A stretch of 64,000 nucleotides of DNA from Rubricella sp038526735 (GCA_038526735.1 JBCBGM010000011.1:1-64000), one strand, 5' to 3'; positions 50,438 through 60,883 are shown, counted from the first letter of the stretch. Translations and numbers: made by a program. The notes: generated by a model not told the origin, from the sequence alone.

Positions 50438-52390
50438 ATGCCTGAATTCAGCCCCCTCTTTGCCAGTTCACTGGCCGCCGCCCTTGTGTGTGGTTTTTTA
50501 CTCTTCGCGGTTGCCAAACTCGCGCGCTTAGCGCTGTTTCACAAAGGCGACGCGCCGGAGGATAAACTCAGCAAACTCTCCGCAGAGGCGCTCTTTCGCC
50601 TCGATCGCGGGCGGGTGCTGCCCCTGAACGCAGCGGCAGAGGAGCTGTTTGACCAAACCGGTGATCCGTCGCTCAAGCTGGAGGGGCTCATCCATAAGCT
50701 CGGGATAGAGGACGCGCCGCCGCTTTTGACCGCGCTGGCCAATCTCAGCGCGTCAGGGAAGGCGTTTCGCCTCAACGCAGAAACCCGCGAGGGAGCGCAT
50801 TTGTCGGTGCGGGGCTTCACCTCGGGGCGCTACGCACTTTTCGCCACGCTCGACATCACCGCCTGGCGCGGAGCCGAACAGATCGCCGCGAAAGACCTTG
50901 CGCACCTGCGCGATGAGCACGCGGTGCAGGCGGAGGCGCTGAATACCTCTCCGATCCTGATTTGGCGGCACCACAAAGATGGCACCCTGGATTGGACGAA
51001 TGCCGGCGTCGATCTGCGCCGCACCCGGCAGATCTCTTCGATCATGTCGCAACTGCGAGAGACGAAATCTCTCCCCTCCGATGGGGGCAACACGCGGGTT
51101 GCCGTTGCCAGTACTGAGACCGCGCAACGGCATTGGTTCGACGTGAGCTTGCAATCAGACCGGCTTGGCGGGCAGCTCTATCAGGCCAATGCAATCGACG
51201 GTGTTGTGCAGGCAGAACAAGCACTTGCGCGCTTTGTCGAAACCCTGACAGAGACATTCGCCCATCTGCCCACGGGCCTTGCCATCTTTGATCGCGACCG
51301 GACGCTGGGCCTCTTTAACCCCGCGCTGTGCGACCACCTCAACCTTGATCCGGCGTGGCTTGCCTCTCGTCCCAGCCTGTTTTCGTTCTTTGACCGGCTG
51401 CGCGAGGCGCGGATGATCCCGGAGCAAAAGGATTATGCCGATTGGCGCGATCAGTTTGGCGCTTTCGAGGCGCAGGCTGAGGGCAACTCCTATGACGCCA
51501 GCTGGACATTGCCCGAAGGGCGCACGCTGCGCGTGAGCGGCCGCGCGCATCCCCATGGCGCGATTGCGTTTTTGTTTGATGACGTCACCCAAAGCCTCTC
51601 GCACCAGCACCGCTTCAAAGACGATATCGCGCTGAGGGAGGCGGCCTTCTCTAGGCTTGCGGGTGCGCATATTGCCTTCGACGCCGGCGGCAGGATCATG
51701 TTCCACAGCGATGCGGCGGACCTGCCGGGCGATCCGTCGCTCAACGCGGTGATCGAGCACTGGCAAACGGCGTATGGCGAGAGCGCAACCTGGACGGCCC
51801 TGCGCGGATATGTGCTCAAAGCGCTGCCCGACCGCGTGCCGCTGCGCCAAACGCTGATCATGGCAGACGGACACGAGCAAATCCTTGAGGCGGTGCCCCT
51901 GCCGCTGGGCGCCACGTTGATCTCATTCCTGCCACCGAAACCTGCGGCAAAACGGCTGAGCCGGGCCATGTCACCAGAGGGGCTGCTCACGCAAACGCTT
52001 GTGTCAGATGCACTGCGGCTCTGCTCTGACGCAGGCGTCGCGCTGACGGTTTCGCCCCTCGACTACACCCTGCCCGCAAGCGCGTTGCCTGAGCATTTCA
52101 GAACGCTGATGTCTACGGTCCTGACGGCTGTGCTGGCCCAGATGAAACCTGCCGGAACGCTGCGCCTGTCGCTGCACATGAGCGACCGCCCCAGTATCCG
52201 CCTCTCGGGCATTCCCGCGCAATCGGTGCGGGAGGTGGCGGAGGTTGCGCAGGGCACGGCGCTGTCGCGGCTGTTGTTTGAGACGGGGTGCGGCCTCACG
52301 CCAACAGAGCACGGCGATGCGCTGGAACTGTCGTTACCAAGCCCGGTTGCTCATCAACACAGCGCCATTTCAAGCATCGCGGCGCAGTAG
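50438..52390 (+). CDS. PAS-domain signalling protein, possibly DivL-like
   Basis: 650-aa protein with an N-terminal span (about residues 7-29), a first PAS-like domain (LFRLDRGRVLPLNAAAEELF), PAS repeats near 270-390 (FAHLPTGLAIFDRDRTLGLF-type text) and 405 onward (AHIAFDAGGRIMFHSDAADL), and a C-terminal part resembling a worn kinase ATP domain. No H-box was found. DivL, the cell-cycle regulator that controls CtrA, has PAS domains and lacks the catalytic His; I recall a DivL-type gene close to regB in Rhodobacter, but the name here is only a suggestion. Confidence 0.6.
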   Translation: MPEFSPLFASSLAAALVCGFLLFAVAKLARLALFHKGDAPEDKLSKLSAEALFRLDRGRVLPLNAAAEELFDQTGDPSLKLEGLIHKLGIEDAPPLLTALANLSASGKAFRLNAETREGAHLSVRGFTSGRYALFATLDITAWRGAEQIAAKDLAHLRDEHAVQAEALNTSPILIWRHHKDGTLDWTNAGVDLRRTRQISSIMSQLRETKSLPSDGGNTRVAVASTETAQRHWFDVSLQSDRLGGQLYQANAIDGVVQAEQALARFVETLTETFAHLPTGLAIFDRDRTLGLFNPALCDHLNLDPAWLASRPSLFSFFDRLREARMIPEQKDYADWRDQFGAFEAQAEGNSYDASWTLPEGRTLRVSGRAHPHGAIAFLFDDVTQSLSHQHRFKDDIALREAAFSRLAGAHIAFDAGGRIMFHSDAADLPGDPSLNAVIEHWQTAYGESATWTALRGYVLKALPDRVPLRQTLIMADGHEQILEAVPLPLGATLISFLPPKPAAKRLSRAMSPEGLLTQTLVSDALRLCSDAGVALTVSPLDYTLPASALPEHFRTLMSTVLTAVLAQMKPAGTLRLSLHMSDRPSIRLSGIPAQSVREVAEVAQGTALSRLLFETGCGLTPTEHGDALELSLPSPVAHQHSAISSIAAQ

Positions 52391-52463
52391 GTCTGTACCG
52401 CGCGCCGTTGCTGGCCGCGGCCCACAGCGCTATGCTCGCGCGGACCCTAAAAGACTGCGACCG

Positions 52464-52946
52464 ATGCCCCAGTTTTCACTGCAATCGACCTCTCCTGACC
52501 AGACGGGAGACCTGGCCCGCGCACTGGCAGCGGAGTTGCACGCGGGGGATGTTCTGCTGCTTTCCGGCCCGGTGGGGGCCGGAAAATCTCACTTCGCCCG
52601 GGCGATCGTCCAAGCCTTGTGCGGGGCAGAGACGGAAGTGCCCTCGCCAACGTTCACGCTCGTCCAACCCTACCGTGCGAACACCGGGCCAGAGGTGCTC
52701 CACGCCGATCTCTACCGTCTGGGCGACCCCTCTGAGCTGACAGAGCTGGGCCTCGATTTGCCCGCAAAAGACGCGATCTGCCTGATCGAATGGCCAGAGC
52801 GGCTGGGCGACGGCGCGCCCGCCTCAGCCCTTTCGGTGTCACTTTCGCTCACCTCTGAGAGCAACCGCACGCTCACCTTTTCGGCAATCAGCCCGCGCTG
52901 GGCGGACCTCGCCACCCTCCTCGAGACCACTTCCGCAAATGTCTGA
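52464..52946 (+). CDS. tsaE: tRNA threonylcarbamoyladenosine ATPase TsaE
   Basis: 160-aa P-loop protein. Walker A LSGPVGAGKSHFARAIVQAL; then VPSPTFTLVQPY, HADLYRL and CLIEWPERLGD, all typical. With TsaB and TsaD it makes t6A in tRNAs decoding ANN codons. The ATG at 52464 fits the family; the frame opens much earlier inside the preceding gene. It overlaps the next gene by eight bases. Confidence 0.95.
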   Translation: MPQFSLQSTSPDQTGDLARALAAELHAGDVLLLSGPVGAGKSHFARAIVQALCGAETEVPSPTFTLVQPYRANTGPEVLHADLYRLGDPSELTELGLDLPAKDAICLIEWPERLGDGAPASALSVSLSLTSESNRTLTFSAISPRWADLATLLETTSANV

Positions 52947-53964
52947 CCGCGCCCGCGCACGCGTTGCTTTTTTGCAGTCTGCCGGATGGGGGCAGGCGGC
53001 TTGCTCTGCCCTTGCCGCAGACGCCTCCACCCGCCGGTATTTTCGCCTGCAAGACGCCATGAAAGGCCGCGCGATCTTCATGGACGCACCGTTTGAGCGC
53101 CCGCCCAAACCCCTCGCACCGCCCTATATCACACCAGAGCCCGAGCCGTTTCTGGCCATTGCGCGCTACCTTACAGAGATCGGCCTGAGTGCTCCGCAAA
53201 TCTACGCGGAGGATCGCGCTGCGGGGTTCCTCCTGCTCGAAGATCTCGGTGATGACCTCTTTACACATACCGTTGAGATCAAACCGCAGGCTGAGGAAAC
53301 GCTCTACGCGGCCGCCGTCACCATGCTGGCAGACCTCGCCCGCCAGACGCCGCCCAAGGGGCTGGCCCCGCCCTATGATTTGGCGACCTACCAGTTTGAA
53401 AGCGCGCTCGCGTTGGAGTGGTATGCGCCGCATTGCAGTGATGCGGCCTACGCGGCGTTCTCAGAAGCTCTCGCCGAGGCGCTCCCAACCAACGGGCCTA
53501 AGGCATTGGTTTTGCGTGATGTTCATGCAGAAAACCTCCTCTGGCTGCCCAATCGCGCGGCACCCCAAAACGTTGGGCTTCTAGACTTTCAGGATGGGCT
53601 GATCGGGCACCCGGCCTATGACCTCGTCTCGCTCTTGGAAGATGCCCGGCGCGACACGTCCGAGGCGCTGCGGGACAAGATGATCTCCCACTACCTCGCT
53701 CTTACCGGGTTTGAGCGAGAGCCATTTTTGCGCGCTTACGCAACGCTCGGCGCCCAGCGCAATCTCAAAATTCTGGGTATTTTTGCGCGCCTCGCACGGC
53801 GCGACAGCAAGCCAAAATACCTCGCGCATCTGCCGCGGGTCTGGGGCCATTTGATGCGCGATCTGGCGCATCCGGCTCTCGCCGATCTGCGCGCCGTCGT
53901 GCTCGACTGCCTGCCAAAACCGAGCCCCGCACATATCGCGTCTTTCCAGCCCGCCGATGGATAA
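52939..53964 (+). CDS. amgK: Aminoglycoside-phosphotransferase-like sugar kinase AmgK
   Basis: 341-aa kinase of the APH fold. SADASTRRYFRL-type nucleotide loop near the start, catalytic ALVLRDVHAENLLWLP and Mg site GLLDFQDGLIGHPAYDLVSL. Followed by MurU with an eight-base overlap. The AmgK-MurU pair recycles peptidoglycan: AmgK phosphorylates N-acetylmuramate at C1, bypassing de novo UDP-MurNAc synthesis and fosfomycin. The identity of the substrate is inferred from the pairing. Confidence 0.85.
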   Translation: MSDRARARVAFLQSAGWGQAACSALAADASTRRYFRLQDAMKGRAIFMDAPFERPPKPLAPPYITPEPEPFLAIARYLTEIGLSAPQIYAEDRAAGFLLLEDLGDDLFTHTVEIKPQAEETLYAAAVTMLADLARQTPPKGLAPPYDLATYQFESALALEWYAPHCSDAAYAAFSEALAEALPTNGPKALVLRDVHAENLLWLPNRAAPQNVGLLDFQDGLIGHPAYDLVSLLEDARRDTSEALRDKMISHYLALTGFEREPFLRAYATLGAQRNLKILGIFARLARRDSKPKYLAHLPRVWGHLMRDLAHPALADLRAVVLDCLPKPSPAHIASFQPADG

Positions 53965-54649
53965 GCCCCGCACGATGATCTTTGCGGCGGGGCGCGGCAC
54001 GCGCATGGGCACGCTCACGCAAACCACACCAAAGCCCTTGCTCAAGGTCGCTGGCCAAACCTTGCTTGATCTCACCCTTGCGATGGCGCGCCGCGACAAC
54101 CGCGGCCCTTTCGTGGTGAATGCACACCACTTGGGCACGCAGATCGCTGCGCATTTGGCGAACGTGCCTGACGTCACCGTCACGCTGGAAGACACGCTGT
54201 TCGACACCGGCGGCGGGCTGAAGGCGGCGCTCCCATTGTTGCACGATGGCCCCGTCACCACCTTCAACGCGGATGCGGTTTTCGCAGCCGATACGACCCC
54301 CTCTGAGGTGCTCACCGGAATTGCACCTCCACCGGGCGGCGCGGTGCTGGTGCTTACCCGCAAAGAGCAGGTCTTGGGCCACTTCGGACCGGGGGATTTC
54401 TTTTGTGACGCAGAGGGCAAACTCACCCGACGCGGGGCCGCCGCCAGCGCGCCATACGTCTACACCGGCATCCAGTTGATCGATCCGGCCGCGGTCTTGG
54501 GGGTGCAAAAGGATGTGTTTTCCTTCAACCTCGTTTGGGACGAAATGATCGCAGAAGAGCGCCTGCGCGGTGTGATTTTTGACGGGCTATGGGTCGATAC
54601 GGGTACGCCGGCGGGGCTGGAGTTGGCCGAAAAGCTGCGTAGCGGATAA
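53957..54649 (+). CDS. murU: N-acetylmuramate 1-phosphate uridylyltransferase MurU
   Basis: 230-aa nucleotidyltransferase. MIFAAGRGTRMGTLTQTTPK-PLLKVAG is the NTP site; VNAHHLGTQIAAHL, EDTLFDTGGGLKAAL and TFNADAVF carry the sugar-binding and metal Asp residues. It makes UDP-MurNAc from MurNAc 1-phosphate. Length and start are normal. Coupled to amgK. Confidence 0.88.
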   Translation: MDKPRTMIFAAGRGTRMGTLTQTTPKPLLKVAGQTLLDLTLAMARRDNRGPFVVNAHHLGTQIAAHLANVPDVTVTLEDTLFDTGGGLKAALPLLHDGPVTTFNADAVFAADTTPSEVLTGIAPPPGGAVLVLTRKEQVLGHFGPGDFFCDAEGKLTRRGAAASAPYVYTGIQLIDPAAVLGVQKDVFSFNLVWDEMIAEERLRGVIFDGLWVDTGTPAGLELAEKLRSG

Positions 54650-54666
54650 GCGGGGGTGAAGGCGTG

Positions 54667-57579
54667 ATGGCGAATGTGTTCTACCTGCCGCTGGGGGCCT
54701 CTTTTGCCGAAGTGTTCGCGACGGGCCTCGCGCAACGGCTGGGGGCGCAGCCCCAGTCAGAGCGCGCGCAAATGCAGGTGTTTTTTAATACCACCCGCAC
54801 ACAGCGGCGCGTTATGGCGCATTTGCTCGAAGATCACCGCTATTCGGGCTTTTTGCCAAGGTTCAGCCGCGTTGATGAGGCGGGTCCGGAGGAGCGTTTA
54901 ATCCCTGCATTGGCGCGGAGGCTGGTCTTAGCACGGCTTGTGCGCGCGCTCTTGGAGGGTGCGCCAACGTTGGCCCCACAAAGCGCCGCGTTTGATCTGG
55001 CCGAAAGCCTTGCCGCTCTGCTGGATGAAATGTTGGAGGCGGGGTGCGCGCCCTCTGACATCGCGGCGCTCGAACCGGCGGAGTTTGCCGAACACTGGCA
55101 AAAAGGCGCGCTGTTTTTCGCGGTTTTGGCGGAGGAATGGCCCGCTCTCAAATCCGCACAGTTCGAGAGCGCCGTTGATCCCGGGGAGGCGTTGTGCCGC
55201 CGGGTTGAGGCTGCAATTGCGCAGTGGCAGCAAAGCCCTCCGCAGGCCCCGGTGATCGTTGCAGGCTCCACCGGCTCTCGCCCGCCCACCCATATGCTCT
55301 TGCGCGCTGTGGCCGCTTTGCCAAACGGTGCGGTGGTGTTGCCGGGTGTGGATGTGTCGCTCTCAGAGCAGGAGCGGGATGAGTGCGCCGAAGCGCCTGA
55401 GCACCCTCAGCACGGCATTTCACGGTTTTTACAGGCGGTGGGTATGACCGCAGCGGAGTGCGTGCCGTGGGTGGATGGCCTCGCAGCACACCCCCGTCAA
55501 ACGCTGGTGTCAAACGCGCTCAGGCCCGCGCCGGTCACCGACCAATGGCGCGCTGCAGCTCCGGCGCTGTCACGCGATATCGCTGAGGCTACACAGGCGC
55601 TGACGCTCCTCGAAACCACGAGCCCACTGCAAGAGGCCGACGCAGTTGCCTTTGCCATGCGCAAGGCCGTCGCGGAGGAGAAAACCGTCGCCCTCGTGAC
55701 CCCCGACCGTAGCCTCGCCCGGCAGGTTGGAACGGCGCTCACCCGTTGGGGCATCACGCCCGATGACAGTGCCGGCCAGCCTTTGCACCTGACCGCTCCG
55801 GGCGTGTTTTTGCGGCTGGTGGCGGGCGTCTTTTCGCCTGCATTCACCATCGCAAGGCTGGTCGCACTGCTGCGTCATCCGCTCTGCCTCGTGCAATCCG
55901 AGGATCGCCCGTCACACCTGCTCAAGGTCGAAGAGCTCGAAATCCTGCTGGCGGAGACGCCCGCTCTGGCGCTGCGCGAAGGGCTCGCCTCGATCGACGA
56001 TCCACCCACTGAGGATTGGGCGGACTGGATTGCCTGGCTGCAATCGCTCTTTGGGCCCAAACTCGCCGGGTTCCCGACCTATCAGCCCCGGCCGCTCGCG
56101 AAGCATCTCGCAGAGCACCTCAGCTTCGCGGAGCGTTTGTCGGGAGCAGGGGGAGAGGCAGAGGGCCTTTGGGCGAAAACTGACGGTGCCGAAACCCGCA
56201 AGGCGATGACCGTACTGAGCGAGGCGGCAGGGTATTCGGGTGACATCACGCATGCCGAGTATCAGCGCCTGCTCGACGCGCATCTCGCCAGCCAAACGCT
56301 GCGGGCCGAGAGCTTTCAGGCAGACCCGCGCGTGCGCATTTTCGGCACGTTGGAGGCGCGCAGCGAGGCTGCGGATGTGATGATCCTCGCCGGGCTCAAC
56401 GACGGTGTTTGGCCCAAACTCCCCGCGCCCGACCCGTGGCTCAATCTCAAAATGCGCGCGCAACTGGGGCTTGCTTCGCCCGAGCGTCAGGTGGGCCTGT
56501 CGGCGCATGACTTTCAGTCGGCGATTGCCGCGAGGGAGGTGATCTTGTCGCGCGCCGTACATGACGGCTCCGCCCCGAGTGTCGCCAGCCGGTGGCTGAC
56601 GCGGCTCTTAAACCTCATCGGCGGGCTGGGTGACGCCGGAGGCCAAGCGCTGGAAGAGATGCGCCGCAAAGGCCAAGAGCTAACCGCGCAGGCGAGCCTG
56701 CTCGACGCGCCCATCCCCTCTGATCCCGCGCCAAGGCCCGCGCCCGCCACGCCGCAGGGCAGCTTCCCCAAGCAGATCTTCGTCACGCAGGTGGAGACGC
56801 TGATCCGCGACCCTTATGCCGTTTATGCACGCCAAGTCCTCGGCCTGAAGGCGCTCAAAAAACTGGGTGAAGAGCGCGACGCCCGCGACCGCGGCACGGC
56901 TTTCCACCAAATGCTCGAAGCGTTTGCGCGCCAAACGCAGGAGGTTTGGCCGCCACAGCCTGAGGCCCTGCTGCACACCCTCGCGCAAGAGGCCTTCACC
57001 GCATCGGGTGCGACGCCAACCCAGACTGCGCTTTGGACGGCGCGGCTCTCGTCGATCACGCAAAAACTGGTCGCGCATCTCAAAGCACGCTACGATCGGG
57101 GGCGGCTGCAAGGGGCGGAACTCAAGGGCATTATCGCGGTCGCCGGGGTGCAGCTTGGCGCCTATGCAGACCGGATTGACCGCCGTGCCGATGGTCGGCT
57201 TGACCTCATCGACTACAAAACCGGAAAACCCCCGTCCGCCAAGCAAATCACCAGCTTTGCCAAGCAAATGCCCCTCACCGGGCTGATTGCGATGCGGGGC
57301 GGGTTCACTGAACAACTGGAAGAAATCGGTGCGATTGGCCTGCAAGGGTTAAACACCGATTTTGACAGCCAGCCTGTCCCGCCGGAGCTGCAAGACTGGG
57401 ACGCGCTCGCCACCGAGTTTGCCACCCTCGTCGCCTATTTCAACGCAGATGCCGCCGCATGGCCCGCGCGCCTGCGGCCGCAGATGATCACCTTCGCCAG
57501 CGACTACGACCATCTTTCGCGTCGCGGAGAATGGGATGATGGCGCGGCCCCGTATGTGGAGAGGGTTGGCGATGGATGA
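54667..57579 (+). CDS. addB: Double-strand break repair protein AddB
   Basis: 970-aa alphaproteobacterial AddB. The N terminus ANVFYLPLGASFAEVFATGL starts the helicase-like part, which has no intact ATP site, as is usual for this type. The C-terminal RecB-like nuclease domain has GTAFHQMLEAF and RLDLIDYKTGKPPSAKQ with the metal Asp and Lys. With AddA it resects double-strand breaks for RecA. ATG at 54667 or GTG at 54664 could be the start. Overlaps addA by eight bases. Confidence 0.94.
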   Translation: MANVFYLPLGASFAEVFATGLAQRLGAQPQSERAQMQVFFNTTRTQRRVMAHLLEDHRYSGFLPRFSRVDEAGPEERLIPALARRLVLARLVRALLEGAPTLAPQSAAFDLAESLAALLDEMLEAGCAPSDIAALEPAEFAEHWQKGALFFAVLAEEWPALKSAQFESAVDPGEALCRRVEAAIAQWQQSPPQAPVIVAGSTGSRPPTHMLLRAVAALPNGAVVLPGVDVSLSEQERDECAEAPEHPQHGISRFLQAVGMTAAECVPWVDGLAAHPRQTLVSNALRPAPVTDQWRAAAPALSRDIAEATQALTLLETTSPLQEADAVAFAMRKAVAEEKTVALVTPDRSLARQVGTALTRWGITPDDSAGQPLHLTAPGVFLRLVAGVFSPAFTIARLVALLRHPLCLVQSEDRPSHLLKVEELEILLAETPALALREGLASIDDPPTEDWADWIAWLQSLFGPKLAGFPTYQPRPLAKHLAEHLSFAERLSGAGGEAEGLWAKTDGAETRKAMTVLSEAAGYSGDITHAEYQRLLDAHLASQTLRAESFQADPRVRIFGTLEARSEAADVMILAGLNDGVWPKLPAPDPWLNLKMRAQLGLASPERQVGLSAHDFQSAIAAREVILSRAVHDGSAPSVASRWLTRLLNLIGGLGDAGGQALEEMRRKGQELTAQASLLDAPIPSDPAPRPAPATPQGSFPKQIFVTQVETLIRDPYAVYARQVLGLKALKKLGEERDARDRGTAFHQMLEAFARQTQEVWPPQPEALLHTLAQEAFTASGATPTQTALWTARLSSITQKLVAHLKARYDRGRLQGAELKGIIAVAGVQLGAYADRIDRRADGRLDLIDYKTGKPPSAKQITSFAKQMPLTGLIAMRGGFTEQLEEIGAIGLQGLNTDFDSQPVPPELQDWDALATEFATLVAYFNADAAAWPARLRPQMITFASDYDHLSRRGEWDDGAAPYVERVGDG

Positions 57580-60500
57580 CGCCTCTCAGGCCCAGATCCG
57601 CGCGGCGGATCCGATGCGCTCCACCTGGGTGTCGGCCAATGCCGGGTCGGGCAAAACCCGCGTTTTGACAGACCGCGTGGCACGGCTCTTGCTGCGCGGC
57701 ACCCCGCCCGAAGCGATCTTGTGCCTCACCTACACCAAGGCTGCGGCGGCTGAGATGCAGACCCGCCTCTTCAAGCGCCTTGGCGGCTGGGCGATGTTGG
57801 AGGATGACGCGCTCAGAGAAGAGTTGAGCACGCTGGGCGAGGAGGGAGATTTTTCGACCGAACGGCTCAACAGCGCGCGGCGGCTGTTTGCCAAAGCTTT
57901 GGAGACGCCTGGCGGCCTCAAAATCCAGACGATCCACGCGTTTTGCGCCTCCCTCCTGCGCCGTTTTCCGCTGGAGGCGGGGATCGGCCCCGGCTTTTCA
58001 GAACTCGATGACCGAACCAGCGCGCTGATGCTGCAAGAGGCGCTTGAGCAGGCCGCGCTTTCCACGCCAGAGGCCGTCCGCCCGCTCTTTGAAGCGACGG
58101 CGGGGGCCGAGCCGGAGAGCCTGATCGAAGCGCTCAAAAGCAACCGCGCGGCCTTTGAGCCGGAAACGTTTGACGAAGCCGCGCTACGCCGCCGCTTCGG
58201 CCTGAGTGCCGAGGCAACAATGGACGGGCTGGTTGCGGAGACCCTGTCGCAGGATGATCTGGATCGGCTGACGCTGTTGCTAGACACGCTGGATGGGGGC
58301 ACAAGCACGGATGCGGCGCAGGCGCGGCGTATCCGGGCCGCCCATGCCGCCGGCCCAAGCCCGGTTGCTCTCGCTCAATTAGAGGGAGTGTTTCTGAGCG
58401 GTATCAACTCAAAAGAGCCCTTCACTCGAAAACGGTTCCCAAAAGGTGAGTTCGCCAAAACCCTCTCCCCCGACACCCAAGACTGGCTCAACGCGCTCGG
58501 CGCGCGCATCGAGGCCCAACGCCCCGCACGCCTCGGCCTGCAAACGCTCCACCAAACGCGGCTGCTCTACCAGTTCGCGAGAGCCGTACTTAGCGCGCTC
58601 GATAAAGCCAAATCCGCCGTCGGCGCGCTTGATTTTGACGACCTGATCCTGCGCACAAGGCACCTGCTGACCAGCGCCGATCAGGCCGCTTGGGTGCTCT
58701 ATAAGCTCGACGGCGGCATCGCGCATATCCTCGTGGATGAGGCGCAAGACACCTCGCCGCCGCAATGGGATGTGATCCGCGCGCTGATGGAGGAGGCGCT
58801 CTCGGGTGCCGATGCGGACGCCTCTCAACGCACGATTTTCGCGGTCGGTGACCCTAAACAGTCGATTTATTCGTTCCAGGGGGCCGCCCCGCGCGCGTTT
58901 GGGGCGATGCGCCAAGAGTTTCGTGGGCGGCTTGAAACCCTGCCTAACACGCGCCTTCATGAGCAGCCGCTGGCCTATTCCTTCCGCTCCGCCGCACCGA
59001 TTCTGCGCGTCGTTGATACGGTGATGCAGGTGGAAGGCCGCGCCGGGCTTGAGGCGGAGGACCGCAGCGCGCACCTGCCCTTTCACCCGAACCTGCCCGG
59101 CCGGGTCGAGCTGCACCCATGGGTCGAAAAGCCAGACGCTGCCGAAGAGAGCCCATGGTTCGCCCCCGTCGATGCCCCGCCACCCGATGCCCCCGACCTG
59201 ATCATCGCGCGCCAGGTGGCCGAGACGATCCGCGATCTCCTCTCGCACGGTGCCACACCGCAGGGCGATGGATGGCGCGCGGTGGAGCCAAAAGACATCA
59301 TGGTGCTCGTCCGCCGCCGCGCAGTGCTGTTCAATGCGCTGATTGCAGAGATGAAGCGGCTGGGCTTGCCCGTGGCCGGTGCCGATCGCATTACCCTGAC
59401 CGACAACCTCGCCGTCAAAGACCTGCTCGCCGTGTTGCGCGTCGCGGTGCAGCCCAAAGATGACCTGAGCATCGCCGCCGTTCTCCGCTCTCCACTCTTT
59501 GACGTGTCAGAGGCGCGGCTCTACGCCCTCGCCGCCAACCGGCCGAAGCGCAAACCGCTGATCTCCGTGCTGCGCGAAGACCGAGACAGCGCCGATTTCA
59601 TCGATCAGCACGAGTATATTCGCGGCAAAGCCGACCTTGAGCGCCCCTATGAGTTGCTGACTCATATTCTCGTCGCGCGCGGCGGTCGGGCAAAGCTCGT
59701 GGGCCGTTTGGGTGCTGCCGCGGAAGATGCAATCGACGCGCTCCTCGCCCAAGCTCTGGCCTATGAGGCGACCGAAGCGCCCACGCTCACCGGCTTTCTG
59801 CACTGGGTCGAGCAAGGGGAGACGGTGCTCAAACGCGAGCCTGACCCGGAGGCGCGGGAGGTGCGCGTGATGTCGGTGCACGGGGCCAAAGGGCTTGAGG
59901 CGCCAATTGTGATTTTGCCTGAAACGGCTCCCTATAAGAACGACCAAACAGACAGCCGTACCGTTGTGATGCTTAATGACATCCCGGTCTGGAAGCGCGG
60001 GAAGGCGACAGAGCAACCCGAGGCGCTCCGGGTTGAATCAGACGCCCAGAAAGAACGGGTGATGCAGGAGTCCGAGCGCTTGCTCTACGTCGCCCTGACC
60101 CGGGCAGAGACGCGGCTGATCGTGTTTGGCGGCGGCAAGCCTGACGACAAGGGCGTGTCGTGGTACGAAAAGATCAAGGCGGGCATGGGGCTTGCGGGTG
60201 CCTCGGTGGCCGAAGACGGGTGCTTGGTGCTCGAAAACACGCCCTGGCCCGCGAACGCGACCCGGGGTGTTGAGGCCGAGGCGGCAGAAATCACTCTGCC
60301 AGCTTGGGCCAAGGCCGACGTCCTGCGCCCCACATCGCAGCCCCAGCCCACAACTCCCACAAAGCTCGCAGAGGGCCAGCCCCACGCGCTGGGCGGGGAA
60401 GGGCTGGATCGGGATGTCGCGATGAAACGTGGCACGGCGTTGCACCGGCTCCTCGAAGAGCCGAGCGCTGATGTCGCTGCGCTTTGGCCTGAAGGAACAG

Positions 60501-60883
60501 AGCAGGATCGCGCCGCGTTAACCGCAGAGGCAAGCGCTGCGCGCGCCCACTTCCCGGCGCTTTTCACGCCCCAAACCCTTCACGAAGTGCCCTTCGCCAC
60601 GCAACTGCAAGGGCAACCGCTCCGCGGTCAGATCGACTTGGTGCAGGTTGAGCCGGGCCTCGTGCGGGCGATTGATTTCAAGTCAAACACCGTGGTGCCT
60701 GAGGAAATCGGGCAAATTCCCGCAGGTCTGATCACCCAACTCGCCGCCTACCGCTTTGCCCTCGCTCAGATTTTTCCAAGCCATCAGCTAAAGCTTGGCT
60801 TTTTGTGGACGCGTACCCCCGGGCTCATGTGGGTCCCTGACGAAATGTTGCGATCACATCCGCTTGCGCGCACCGCATCTTGA
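57572..60883 (+). CDS. addA: Double-strand break repair helicase AddA
   Basis: 1103-aa UvrD-type helicase-nuclease. Walker A WVSANAGSGKTRVLTDRVAR at residue 20 or so, Walker B ILVDEAQDTSPPQWDVI, motif III FAVGDPKQSIYSFQGAAP, motif V SVHGAKGLEAPIVILPE and motif VI LLYVALTRAETRLIVFGGG. The C-terminal nuclease domain has GQIDLVQVEPGLVRAIDFKS. The ATG at 57572 overlaps addB. Same order, addB-addA-trxA, is common in Rhodobacterales. Confidence 0.96.
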   Translation: MDDASQAQIRAADPMRSTWVSANAGSGKTRVLTDRVARLLLRGTPPEAILCLTYTKAAAAEMQTRLFKRLGGWAMLEDDALREELSTLGEEGDFSTERLNSARRLFAKALETPGGLKIQTIHAFCASLLRRFPLEAGIGPGFSELDDRTSALMLQEALEQAALSTPEAVRPLFEATAGAEPESLIEALKSNRAAFEPETFDEAALRRRFGLSAEATMDGLVAETLSQDDLDRLTLLLDTLDGGTSTDAAQARRIRAAHAAGPSPVALAQLEGVFLSGINSKEPFTRKRFPKGEFAKTLSPDTQDWLNALGARIEAQRPARLGLQTLHQTRLLYQFARAVLSALDKAKSAVGALDFDDLILRTRHLLTSADQAAWVLYKLDGGIAHILVDEAQDTSPPQWDVIRALMEEALSGADADASQRTIFAVGDPKQSIYSFQGAAPRAFGAMRQEFRGRLETLPNTRLHEQPLAYSFRSAAPILRVVDTVMQVEGRAGLEAEDRSAHLPFHPNLPGRVELHPWVEKPDAAEESPWFAPVDAPPPDAPDLIIARQVAETIRDLLSHGATPQGDGWRAVEPKDIMVLVRRRAVLFNALIAEMKRLGLPVAGADRITLTDNLAVKDLLAVLRVAVQPKDDLSIAAVLRSPLFDVSEARLYALAANRPKRKPLISVLREDRDSADFIDQHEYIRGKADLERPYELLTHILVARGGRAKLVGRLGAAAEDAIDALLAQALAYEATEAPTLTGFLHWVEQGETVLKREPDPEAREVRVMSVHGAKGLEAPIVILPETAPYKNDQTDSRTVVMLNDIPVWKRGKATEQPEALRVESDAQKERVMQESERLLYVALTRAETRLIVFGGGKPDDKGVSWYEKIKAGMGLAGASVAEDGCLVLENTPWPANATRGVEAEAAEITLPAWAKADVLRPTSQPQPTTPTKLAEGQPHALGGEGLDRDVAMKRGTALHRLLEEPSADVAALWPEGTEQDRAALTAEASAARAHFPALFTPQTLHEVPFATQLQGQPLRGQIDLVQVEPGLVRAIDFKSNTVVPEEIGQIPAGLITQLAAYRFALAQIFPSHQLKLGFLWTRTPGLMWVPDEMLRSHPLARTAS

